From NCBI RefSeq assembly GCF_958304185.1, contig NZ_OY284433.1:496001-560000 (forward strand): 64,000 nucleotides of DNA. The letters are read 5' to 3'. Source of the DNA: an uncultured Erythrobacter sp. (GTDB taxonomy: Bacteria > Pseudomonadota > Alphaproteobacteria > Sphingomonadales > Sphingomonadaceae). The first letter of the stretch is position 1. Every line of letters begins with the position of its first letter. The translations under genes and the position numbers were made by a program. A model generated the notes under the pieces. The model was not told where the DNA came from and made no database searches. It saw only the letters and a list, made by a program, of their open reading frames with translations. Positions 31,037-39,758 of the stretch are shown here, piece by piece.

Positions 31037-34000
31037 TCACTCAATATCGAGCGGCAACAAGGATTGCTGCGCGGTCTGCAACGCGTTCTTGTGCGCCGCT
31101 AGCATTGCGGGGGGGAGATCAAACAGCACCGGGGCATGGGTGTAAAGCACGCCCGCGCGCACCTCGCGGCCCGGATAGATCACCTCAAGCGCTGCGACAT
31201 AAGCCGCCATCTGGCGCAACGTCGCCACCGGGATTGCGGCGGCACTGACAGGCGGGCGGCGGGTGGTCTTGAAATCAACCACCGTTATGCGGGCCTCCTC
31301 GATAAGCAGCCGGTCAGCCGTGCCAGCCACGACCACGCCCTCAACAGTCGCTGCAAGCGGCACTTCGGCAAGCGCTTGGGCGGAGAAGATGGCGGCGAAC
31401 TGCGGGTGATCAAGCACGGCCAGCGCGGCGGCGAGCATCTCGTCCCGAAGCGCGGCGTCGAGATCGCTCGCCTGCCGCTCAAGCCACCCGCGCGCCGCGG
31501 CCTCGCGGTCATCCGCAGCGACATCGGGCAGGCGTTCGAGCAGCGTGTGGATCAGGCTCCCACGCCGCGCCGAATGACGCGCGGCTTCAGGCGGGAGCGG
31601 CGGTGCGGCCCCGCCATCCTCGCCCGCGCTCGACGGTGCCAACGGACGCGGCGGGCGGGGCTCGGGACCGATCGGCGTGGTGATCCAGCGCGGCAGCGCG
31701 GGCGGCGCGGCAGCATCGGTGGTGGCATCCTCCGGCACCAGTGGCTCAGCCCGCTCACCCCATTCCTTGCGCCAATGCCACACCGGATCGGTGATCTCCT
31801 CACCCTCGAACAGCGGCGCGAGGCGGGCGTACCAGCTGTCGTCGTGGGGCACGCCCTTCTTCGCCTCGTTCTTGTTGAGCGATCCGCCGATGAACAGCGC
31901 CTCCTCCGCGCGGGTCAGCGCCACGTAGAGCAAGCGCCAATGCTCCTGCAAAAGCGCTGCCTTCTTGGCTTCCTCGGCTTCGGCGATCCTGCCCTTCTTC
32001 TCGTCCTTGCCGAGCGGCGGGAGCGGCACTTCGCGCCTGCAATCGCCCATCTGGCCGAGCGGATCATCAACCAGCACCAGATCGCCCGCCTCGCCGGGCG
32101 CGCCGGTGGCATCGGCGAGGATCACGATCGGCGCCTGAAGCCCCTTGGAGCCATGCACCGTCATCACCCGCACCTGCCCGGAGGCGCTGTCGGAATCGCG
32201 CTTCAGATCGCCCGTCCCGGCGTCGAACCATGCGATGAAGCCGGACAGGCTCGGCCAATACTCGGCCTCATAGGCGAAGGCGGCGTTGATCAGCTCGTCG
32301 AGCGGATCATTGGCTTCGGCCCCCAGTCGTTCGACGAGCCGCGCCCGCCCTTGCCACGGGCCAGTCAGCAGCCACGCGATTAGCGCTTGCGGGGTCTGGT
32401 AGTCGGCGCGGCGCAGCAGATCCCTCAGCTTCTCCGCAGTGGCGGCAACTTCAGGCGGTGCGTCCTTGCGCTTCAGGTGATCCCACAGCCGCACCTTCTC
32501 GGGCCGGGGCACGTAGGCGAGGATGTCATCCTGGCTCCACCCCACCAGCGGCGAGGCGAGCAGGTTCGCAAGGCTCAGATCGTCCTGCGGTTGCGTGGCA
32601 AAGCGCAGCGCGGCGAGCACGTCCTTCACCGCCATCGGCGCGCCGAGCCTAAGCCGATCAACCCCCGCCACCGGCACACCGCGCGCATAGAGCTTGGCGA
32701 CGATCTGCGCGGCGAGCTCCTTCCTCTGACGCACCAGAACCATGATGTCGCCCGCCTGCGCATGGCGGCGGGTGCCCTTGGCCAGGACAAAGGGCTCATC
32801 GGTCAGCCAGCGCTGCACCTGATCGGCGATGTTCTGCGCCAGCAGCGTGTCGTGCCGGGGCAGCCAGTCGCGGTTCTCGCTGTCGTCAGCGTCGTCATCC
32901 TGGTCTTCCTGCCCCTCGCCCTGCTTCGGCGCAACCGGCGGCCAAAGCGTGACAAGCCCCGGCCGCTGGGCGCCGACATGGGGCGCCGGTTCCTTGTCCA
33001 GCCCAAACTCGGCAAAGCCCAGGAATCCAATCATGCGGTTGACGAAGCCAAGCACGATATCGGCAGTGCGGAACGAATGGCCGAGGTCGAGATCCTGCCA
33101 ACCCGGCTCCCGCCGATTGACGCGGCCTTGCCGGATGCCCTGCTGCGCCGCCGTGATCCGGCCGTGCACGCGCTGCTTGGCGCGGGCGAAGTTGTCCGGG
33201 CTGGTGCCTTGAAATCCGAAGATCGCCTGCTTGTAATCGCCCACGGTGAAGATCGTGCGCAGTTTGTCCCCGCGCGCGCCTTCGCCGCTGAAGAAGTCGT
33301 CGATCAGCGCTTCGACGATGTCCCATTGGCTGCGGTTGGTGTCCTGCGCTTCGTCGATCAGGATGTGGTCGAAATGGCGGTCGAGCTTGTAACGGATCCA
33401 ATCAGCCGCCTCTGACTGGTCGAGCAGCGCAGCGGCCTTGCGGATCAGGTCGGAGAAATCGAGCAACCCCTCGCGCGCTTTGCGGGCCTCCCACCGGACA
33501 GCGAAGGCGCGGCCGATTTCCAACGCCGAGGTAACGATTTCGGCGCAGGCGAAGAGCGAGCGGCGGTCTTCGTAAAGCGTCAGCGCCTCGGCAATATCCT
33601 CCTGCCACTCGGGCAAATTGGGTTCAATCTTGGCAGCCCCTTCCATCTTGCGCGGGGTCCCGTCGGCCTTGAGGATCGTCTTGCGAAACTGCGCTGCTTC
33701 AGCAACCCGGTGCGCCACATCAAGCGTCAGCCAGTGCCGGATGAAGGCAGCGGCCTCCTGCCCAGTCTTGGTCTTCCAGCCATCGAGAGCAGGCAGCATC
33801 GCGGCAAGCGCGTCATCAGGGAAGATATCGGGATGCAGCGGCTCGCTCGCCCAGACTTCGTCCGCGTCGGCGGGAATGCCAAGTGTCTGCCGCACCCGCC
33901 CGGCCATCGGCGATTGCCAACCGGACGGCCCCTCCCACATGTCCTGCGCCTCGGCGGCGCGCATCAGCCATTTGTGGAGCGCTGCGGGGTCCTTGCGCGT

Positions 34001-34564
34001 CGTGAACAGTTCGATGCCGTCGAGCACCTGCACATCATTGGTACGCTCGGCTTCTTCGAACAGGTCGGTCAGCACTTCGCGGCTCAGCAGTTCGCGACTG
34101 CGATCATCCAACACCCGGGTGCCGGGGGCGAGGTTCGCTTCCTCGGGGAAGTTGCCGATCAGGAACTGCGCGAAGGCGTGGATGGTGTCGATGCGCAGGC
34201 CGCCGCCGGGGCAATCGAGTACGCTCGCAAACAGGCTGCGCGCACGTTCCTGCGTGGCAGGGCCGATATCCGCGCCGAGATAGCCGAGCTCTTTCGCCAA
34301 GGTAACAGTAGGCAGCCGCACCCAGCGCGCCAGCACCGCGTTGATGCGGTTCGCCATCTCGGCAGCGCCCGCCTTGGTAAAAGTCAGGCACAGGATCTGC
34401 GACGGCGCGACATCCTCGCGCAGCAGTAGCCTGAGCACGCGCGCAGACAGCACCTGCGTTTTGCCGGTCCCCGCCGAGGCCGAGAGCCAGACGTTGTCCT
34501 CTGGGTCCGCTGCCAGCAGCTGGTTGTCCATCAGCGGGAAGACGAGACCATTTCCGCCGCTCAT
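31037..34564 (-). CDS. addA: double-strand break repair helicase AddA
   Basis: About 1175 aa, UvrD-like helicase with C-terminal nuclease. AddAB processes DNA ends for RecA loading. Walker A is SASAGTGKT with the Q motif before it; motif [14 protein letters not shown]; motif [17 protein letters not shown]; late motifs [17 protein letters not shown] and [14 protein letters not shown]. The nuclease Asp/Lys are in [13 protein letters not shown] near the C-terminus. ATG 34564 overlaps the addB stop as ATGA. The frame remains open upstream inside addB but that part is antisense to nothing conserved. Confidence 0.95.
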   Translation of the reverse strand: MSGGNGLVFPLMDNQLLAADPEDNVWLSASAGTGKTQVLSARVLRLLLREDVAPSQILCLTFTKAGAAEMANRINAVLARWVRLPTVTLAKELGYLGADIGPATQERARSLFASVLDCPGGGLRIDTIHAFAQFLIGNFPEEANLAPGTRVLDDRSRELLSREVLTDLFEEAERTNDVQVLDGIELFTTRKDPAALHKWLMRAAEAQDMWEGPSGWQSPMAGRVRQTLGIPADADEVWASEPLHPDIFPDDALAAMLPALDGWKTKTGQEAAAFIRHWLTLDVAHRVAEAAQFRKTILKADGTPRKMEGAAKIEPNLPEWQEDIAEALTLYEDRRSLFACAEIVTSALEIGRAFAVRWEARKAREGLLDFSDLIRKAAALLDQSEAADWIRYKLDRHFDHILIDEAQDTNRSQWDIVEALIDDFFSGEGARGDKLRTIFTVGDYKQAIFGFQGTSPDNFARAKQRVHGRITAAQQGIRQGRVNRREPGWQDLDLGHSFRTADIVLGFVNRMIGFLGFAEFGLDKEPAPHVGAQRPGLVTLWPPVAPKQGEGQEDQDDDADDSENRDWLPRHDTLLAQNIADQVQRWLTDEPFVLAKGTRRHAQAGDIMVLVRQRKELAAQIVAKLYARGVPVAGVDRLRLGAPMAVKDVLAALRFATQPQDDLSLANLLASPLVGWSQDDILAYVPRPEKVRLWDHLKRKDAPPEVAATAEKLRDLLRRADYQTPQALIAWLLTGPWQGRARLVERLGAEANDPLDELINAAFAYEAEYWPSLSGFIAWFDAGTGDLKRDSDSASGQVRVMTVHGSKGLQAPIVILADATGAPGEAGDLVLVDDPLGQMGDCRREVPLPPLGKDEKKGRIAEAEEAKKAALLQEHWRLLYVALTRAEEALFIGGSLNKNEAKKGVPHDDSWYARLAPLFEGEEITDPVWHWRKEWGERAEPLVPEDATTDAAAPPALPRWITTPIGPEPRPPRPLAPSSAGEDGGAAPPLPPEAARHSARRGSLIHTLLERLPDVAADDREAAARGWLERQASDLDAALRDEMLAAALAVLDHPQFAAIFSAQALAEVPLAATVEGVVVAGTADRLLIEEARITVVDFKTTRRPPVSAAAIPVATLRQMAAYVAALEVIYPGREVRAGVLYTHAPVLFDLPPAMLAAHKNALQTAQQSLLPLDIE

Positions 34565-37500
34565 GGCTTGGTCTCCGGATCGGTCAGGCGGATCGCCCAC
34601 TCTTCCAACCGCATCAGCTGGTCGTATTCGTTGTAGCCTTTGTAATCGGGGTTCTCGCGCGCAATGAAGGGCTTGCTGCCCTTGATGAACAGCCGGATCG
34701 CCTCGCTCAGCCGGTCGGCGTGGAAGTTGAGATAATCCTCTTGGAGCAGGCCTGTCTTTGCGCTGCCTTCCTTCACCGGGGTTTCCTGATAGCCGAAGCC
34801 GTCTTCTTTCTTCGCTTTGCCGAGCGACCAATATTCGAACCGGGTCGGCGTGCCTGTGACCACCTGCCCGGTCTTGTCGTTCGCGAACCGACCGGCCTCA
34901 GCAATCAACCCGAGCAACCCCAATTGCAGGGCATAGCCCGACGTCACCTGCTTCTTTGCGGGCGGCGCGCCGGTCTTGTAATCGACAATTGCCAGCGTCC
35001 CGTCTGCCAACCAGTCGATCCGGTCCGCGCGGCCCATGACGGTGACACCGTCATACAGCATCTCACCCGAAATTTCGGTTGCGAGAACCGTGCGGCCTGC
35101 TGCGGCACCATCGGCGATCCATTTCTCGAACCGCTCAAGCGCGGCGATCAGGCGTGGTTGCCATAGCGCGCGGAACAGCGGGTGGACGCGCTCCCGCTCA
35201 AAATAGGCGGTGGCAAAGGGGGCAAGCGCAAGGCCCGGATCTCTCGCCTTCGCCCTGTGCCACTTGTCGAGGAGATCATGCACCAACGTGCCGCGCAGTG
35301 CCGGATCGCTGAACGGATCGGCGGCGAGTGGTTGCAACTGGCGCAGATCAAGGATCGCCTGCGCGTAAAACTGGTAGGGATCGCCCAGCAGCCGGTCGAG
35401 CGCTGTCACCTTGATCGTCACGTCACGCAAGGCGGGCGAAGGATCGGGAGCGGGGCGCGGGTATTCCGGCGCGGGGGAACGCAGCCGGTCGAGATGCGGC
35501 AGCAATGCCGGGATCGCGCGTTCACGGTGCTCCTTGTCCAGATCATCGCCGAGCAGTGCCTCGACCCGCAGCAGGAAGCGCGAGGGCAGCGTCGGCCCCT
35601 CGGCATCGCGCAGGCTCCGGCTCAGCACCACCTCAGGCGCGCCCATCGCGCCCGCCAAGTCATGCGCAGCAAGGCCGATACGGAATTCAGCCCCCGGAAC
35701 GCCGAGCGCGCGCAAAATGGCAGGGGCCAGCAGCGCGTCGGCCCCCGGCGGCTGCGGCCATGAGCCTTCGTTGAGCCCCCCGCAGATCACCAGATCGGCC
35801 CGCGCCATGCGCGCTTCGAGCAAGCCATAGATCGCCACACGCGGATGGCCGCCGTAACCGGGGCGCACCGCAACCGCCTCCATCGCATCGCGCAAGATCC
35901 CCGCCAGATCGGCGGTCTCGACGAAAGTGCCTGCCGCCTCAGCCTGAGCGCGCAATTCCTCGATCATGGTGCCGAGCGCGCGTCCATCCTCGCGCTCCCA
36001 CACCAGCGACTGCGCGAAACCCTCGGCGGCGTCAGCGAGCCGGGTCAGCGCATCGGCCAACGCGATTTCGCGCGGCCAGTCGATTAACGGCGCGAGCAAA
36101 CCTTCCGCTTTGGCCCACCACTCGGCGACCTCCGCTTTGGCTGCGGCTTTGCGCAATGGCTCCATTCCGGGCGCAGGCGCTGGCCCACGCAAGCGGCGGT
36201 CGAAAGCGCGCAGCCCTTTGAGCCAATCGCGTCGTACCTCGCCATCGTGGCCTCGCACCAGGGGGTGCCCGAAAGCGGCGACAAGATTGGCCGGATCGGG
36301 GCCGTTCGCGGCCACCTCCGCCAGCAAGCCGAACAATCGCCCCGCCGGGGTCAGCGCCAGTGGGCGACCAGCGGTGTCGTCAGCCGCAATGTTCCAGCGT
36401 TCGCAATGCTGCGCCACTCGCCGCGCCAACCCGCGATTCGCGGTGATCACGGCGATACGCTTTTCCGGCTGTTCCAGTGCCTCGCGCACCAGCAGCGCGA
36501 TGGCCTGCGCTTCTTCCTCGATCGTGGCACTGGCGAGCAAGCGCACGCCGGACAGCCGCCGCCGGTCGGCATTGAGGTCGATCCACGCGCGGCTCGCCTG
36601 AGGCGGCAGGAACAGCGAGGAAATCGCCCGGCTGCGGGCCGGTTCCGCCGCCCCAATCCCGCGCCGGTGCCACGGCTGCACCTCGGCGCGGTTCACACCC
36701 ATTCGGTTCAGCAGCAACTTGAGGTGATATTGCGGATGGCTGAGCGCGTCACCCGATGCGAATACCGGCCCGCCGGGTTCCTCGGACGCGCCAGCAAGGC
36801 CGAGCTCCGACCACGCCGCGTCGTCCATCGCCAGATCGAGATCGGGCAGCACCACCGCGCCTTCCGGCAATTCTGCCACGACCTTCAGCAACCGCGCAAG
36901 CGCAGGCGCGGCGCTCGTCACCCCGGCGGCGACAATCGGATACGGCGGCGGGGTCTCGCGCCAGCGGCGGGCGGCGCGGTCGAACAGCAGATTGCGGCGG
37001 GTCGAAGCGTCAACCTCACCCCGCACCGCCAGTTCCACCTGCCAGCGCGCATTGACCCGCGCAAACAGGCGGATCGCGCGCTTCCAGTGTTCCGCGAGAT
37101 TGCCGAGCTGGTCCATCACCGGATCGGCCCACAACTCCTCGGGGGCCTTTTCCTCGACCAGCAGCCGGTCCATCGTCCGCGCCATCTCGCGCGCGAGGTT
37201 GAGGCGCGCACGGCCCGGCAGCGGCTCCATGCCTTCCTCGGCACGCTCCTCAGCAATCAGACGGTCGAGCGTCAGCCACCGTGCCACCGGATCGCAGGCC
37301 GGAGGAACATCCGCCGCCCCCAACGGATCGAGCGCCGCGCCCAGCTTTTCATCGAGATCGAGATCACCCACCGCAATCATGCGCGGCATAAGCAAACCGC
37401 CCTCACCCGTGTCGCCAGCATGGCGGATGAAGGCTTCGGAGAGGGTGCGCGCGGCGCGGGTCGACGGGACCAGCAGAGTGAGACGCGCCAGCCCGAAACC

Positions 37501-37605
37501 CGGCTCACGGTATCGCGGGACAAGGCCTGCCACCAATGCATCGGCAAAGCCGCGGTGCGCGGCGATGGAGTAGACCAGCGGGCCGATGTGGCGCGGGTCA
37601 GCCAC
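34561..37605 (-). CDS. addB: double-strand break repair protein AddB, alphaproteobacterial type
   Basis: 1014 aa. AddB is the partner of AddA, with an inactivated helicase and its own RecB-like nuclease. The nuclease motif ADRIDWLADGTLAIVDYKTG lies about residue 860-880, and GNEGSWP-like LNEGSWPQPPGADA is the typical late helicase-like segment. A classical Walker A is not seen, as in alphaproteobacterial AddB. The GTG start at 37605 lies 8 bp inside the murU gene end, and ATGA joins it to addA. Confidence 0.93.
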   Translation of the reverse strand: MADPRHIGPLVYSIAAHRGFADALVAGLVPRYREPGFGLARLTLLVPSTRAARTLSEAFIRHAGDTGEGGLLMPRMIAVGDLDLDEKLGAALDPLGAADVPPACDPVARWLTLDRLIAEERAEEGMEPLPGRARLNLAREMARTMDRLLVEEKAPEELWADPVMDQLGNLAEHWKRAIRLFARVNARWQVELAVRGEVDASTRRNLLFDRAARRWRETPPPYPIVAAGVTSAAPALARLLKVVAELPEGAVVLPDLDLAMDDAAWSELGLAGASEEPGGPVFASGDALSHPQYHLKLLLNRMGVNRAEVQPWHRRGIGAAEPARSRAISSLFLPPQASRAWIDLNADRRRLSGVRLLASATIEEEAQAIALLVREALEQPEKRIAVITANRGLARRVAQHCERWNIAADDTAGRPLALTPAGRLFGLLAEVAANGPDPANLVAAFGHPLVRGHDGEVRRDWLKGLRAFDRRLRGPAPAPGMEPLRKAAAKAEVAEWWAKAEGLLAPLIDWPREIALADALTRLADAAEGFAQSLVWEREDGRALGTMIEELRAQAEAAGTFVETADLAGILRDAMEAVAVRPGYGGHPRVAIYGLLEARMARADLVICGGLNEGSWPQPPGADALLAPAILRALGVPGAEFRIGLAAHDLAGAMGAPEVVLSRSLRDAEGPTLPSRFLLRVEALLGDDLDKEHRERAIPALLPHLDRLRSPAPEYPRPAPDPSPALRDVTIKVTALDRLLGDPYQFYAQAILDLRQLQPLAADPFSDPALRGTLVHDLLDKWHRAKARDPGLALAPFATAYFERERVHPLFRALWQPRLIAALERFEKWIADGAAAGRTVLATEISGEMLYDGVTVMGRADRIDWLADGTLAIVDYKTGAPPAKKQVTSGYALQLGLLGLIAEAGRFANDKTGQVVTGTPTRFEYWSLGKAKKEDGFGYQETPVKEGSAKTGLLQEDYLNFHADRLSEAIRLFIKGSKPFIARENPDYKGYNEYDQLMRLEEWAIRLTDPETKP

Positions 37606-38314
37606 CCAGCAGCGCCTCCTCGGTCGGGCGGATCGCTTGCGGCGTGCCGACTTCGAACCACAGCCCGGTGAAGCTGAGACCGTAAAGCCGCCCCTGCTCC
37701 ATCGCCCGGTTCCAGAGGACGTTGGTGGAGAACGGCCCCTCTGGCGCCTCGCGCATCAGCCGGTGGCTGACGAGCTGGATGCCGGTGTAGATGAACGGGG
37801 CAATCCGCCCATCACGGCGGCGCGAGAGGCGGCCGAGCGGGTCCATGTGAAAATCGCCGGTGCCGTTGAAATTGGCCGCGCGAGCGTGCGGCACAACCAG
37901 CAGCAGCGCGTCCATGGCTTCGGGATCCCAGCGGCGCGACAGGTCATGGAATGCGCTCTTGGGGCCATCCAGCCAGATATTGTCAGCGTTAAGCGCGAAG
38001 AACGGGTCAGGCAGTTGGCTGAGCGCCTTCACCATCCCGCCACCGGTCTCGAGCAGCTGCGCGCGTTCGTCCGAGACGATGATCTTGGGGACGGCGCGGG
38101 CGAGCACATGGGCTTCAAGCGCGTCCGCGAGGTAGTGGACGTTCACCACCGCCTTGGCGACACCAGCTTCGGCGAGCCGATCAAGCGCGTGGTCGATCAG
38201 TGCCTTGCCCGCCACCCGCACCAGCGGCTTGGGCTGACTGGCGGTCAGCGGCCGCATCCGTTTGCCGAGGCCAGCGGCGAGGATCATCGCGGTGTCGGAT
38301 GCGAGCTTCGTCAT
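37598..38314 (-). CDS. murU: MurU, N-acetylmuramate-1-phosphate uridylyltransferase
   Basis: 238 aa. The nucleotidyltransferase signature is MILAAGLGKRMRPLTASQPKPLVRVAGKALI (split here as AAGLGKRMRPLT and KPLVRV). ALNADNIWLDG carries the metal Asp. MurU makes UDP-MurNAc from MurNAc-1-phosphate, bypassing de novo MurA/MurB and lowering fosfomycin sensitivity in species that have it. It follows amgK with an ATGA overlap, so the recycling pair is complete. GTG of addB lies in its end. Confidence 0.9.
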   Translation of the reverse strand: MTKLASDTAMILAAGLGKRMRPLTASQPKPLVRVAGKALIDHALDRLAEAGVAKAVVNVHYLADALEAHVLARAVPKIIVSDERAQLLETGGGMVKALSQLPDPFFALNADNIWLDGPKSAFHDLSRRWDPEAMDALLLVVPHARAANFNGTGDFHMDPLGRLSRRRDGRIAPFIYTGIQLVSHRLMREAPEGPFSTNVLWNRAMEQGRLYGLSFTGLWFEVGTPQAIRPTEEALLGG

Positions 38315-39297
38315 GCGGCGAAAGCGCCGTTGGCAGCGCGCAAATCCGCCGGGATATTGGCATCGAACCAGCGCGCCACGGGGGCGAGCGCCGGATGCGC
38401 CAGATCGCGCTCCATCGCCGCCCAGACGCGCGGGATCATGGTGAGGTATTTGGGCTTGCCGTCACGCCGGTCAAGCCGGGTGAAAATACCGACGATCTTG
38501 GCATTCCGCTGCGCGCCAAGCCGAGCGTAGTCGGCTAGGAAATCATCGCCGCTGAGGCCTGCCGCAGCGCAGTAATGCGCCAGCATTGCCGCCTCCAGCG
38601 CCTCAGGGACATCCCGCCGCGCATCCTGCAATAGTGAGACGAGGTCGTAGGCCGGGTGTCCCACCAGCGCGTCCTGAAAGTCGATCAGCCCTTGCGGCGC
38701 TGTCGCCTTGCCGCCCAGCAGCATGATGTTCTCGGCATGATAATCGCGCAGCACCGTTACACCGGGGTTCTGGCGGGCGAGCATTGGTGCGAGGGCTTCT
38801 TCCCAAGCGGCGGCATAGCCCGCTGCATCCACCGCAAGGCCCTGCGCGGGGCAATACCATTCGGTAAGCAACGCCGCTTCGCGCGCATAGACCGCCATGT
38901 CGTATGCCGGAAACGGCCCTGGCGGCACGCGGTGGAGCTCTGCCAGCGCTTCGACGGCGGCTTCGTAAGCGGCGCGCTCGTCCGCAGGGTTTAGATCGAG
39001 CCAGTCGCGCATCCGGTCATTGCCGAAATCCTCGGTCAGCACCCAGCCCTGGGCCGCATCCTCGGCGAGGATTGCAGGCGCGCGCATCCCGTGCGCGTTG
39101 AGCCAATGGGCGACGTGGAGAAACGGCGCGGGGTCTTCGTGCGGCGGCGGCGCGTGCATCAGCATCGCCGATTCGCCATCGCGGGTCAGGCGGAAATAGC
39201 GCCGGAACGAGGCATCGCCGGGCAGCGGGTCGATGTCCGCTCCCTCCCATCCGGCGTGGGCGACGAATTCGGCAAGGCCTTGGGGAAGCGGGTTCAT
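38311..39297 (-). CDS. amgK: AmgK, N-acetylmuramate/N-acetylglucosamine anomeric kinase
   Basis: About 328 aa, APH/aminoglycoside-kinase-like fold. DASFRRYFRL near the N-terminus is the nucleotide loop, VLRDYHAENIMLLGG the catalytic HxDxxxxN-like segment (here DYHAEN), and GLIDFQDALVGHPAYDL the metal site. AmgK phosphorylates C1 of recycled MurNAc for MurU, the next gene (ATGA overlap). ATG 39297 overlaps the tsaE stop as ATGA; the open frame continues upstream without similarity. Confidence 0.9.
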   Translation of the reverse strand: MNPLPQGLAEFVAHAGWEGADIDPLPGDASFRRYFRLTRDGESAMLMHAPPPHEDPAPFLHVAHWLNAHGMRAPAILAEDAAQGWVLTEDFGNDRMRDWLDLNPADERAAYEAAVEALAELHRVPPGPFPAYDMAVYAREAALLTEWYCPAQGLAVDAAGYAAAWEEALAPMLARQNPGVTVLRDYHAENIMLLGGKATAPQGLIDFQDALVGHPAYDLVSLLQDARRDVPEALEAAMLAHYCAAAGLSGDDFLADYARLGAQRNAKIVGIFTRLDRRDGKPKYLTMIPRVWAAMERDLAHPALAPVARWFDANIPADLRAANGAFAA

Positions 39298-39758
39298 GGC
39301 ATCCGCCCTACCCAATCCGCCCCGCCGCGGGCAATCGCAATCCGGCCACCTTCCCCGCTTTCTCCCACCGGTTCCAGCGTGATCGACAGGCATCCCGGTT
39401 CATGGGCGAAGCCGCCCGCGTGATCCGGCCATTCCGCCAACAGCACCGCACCCTCGCGGTAATCATCGAGACCGATTTCAGCGAGTTCGGCAGGGTCATC
39501 CAAGCGGTAGAAATCTGCGTGAACAGCGGCAAGCCGGAGCGGCGGCGAATCGTAAGTCTCGATGATGGTGAAGGTCGGCGACGGCACTTCGCCTTCATGT
39601 CCCAGCGCCGCCAGTATCGCGCGCGCCAGTGTCGTCTTGCCCGCCCCCAGCCCGCCGGTCAGCGCCACCACATCGCCCGCCCTTAGCCTCCCAGCAATCG
39701 CTGCGCCGTAGGAAGCCATAGAGGCCAAGTCGAGGAGGCTAGACCGCGTCTCGGTCAC
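39294..39758 (-). CDS. tsaE: TsaE, tRNA t6A37 biosynthesis ATPase
   Basis: 154 aa. TsaE is the P-loop ATPase needed with TsaB/TsaD for t6A37 modification of tRNA. Walker A is LTGGLGAGKTTLAR, switch I-like SPTFTII, and VHADFYRLDD carries the conserved DxYR motif. The GTG at 39758 overlaps the upstream kinase stop as GTGA, and ATGA joins it to amgK. Confidence 0.94.
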   Translation of the reverse strand: MTETRSSLLDLASMASYGAAIAGRLRAGDVVALTGGLGAGKTTLARAILAALGHEGEVPSPTFTIIETYDSPPLRLAAVHADFYRLDDPAELAEIGLDDYREGAVLLAEWPDHAGGFAHEPGCLSITLEPVGESGEGGRIAIARGGADWVGRMP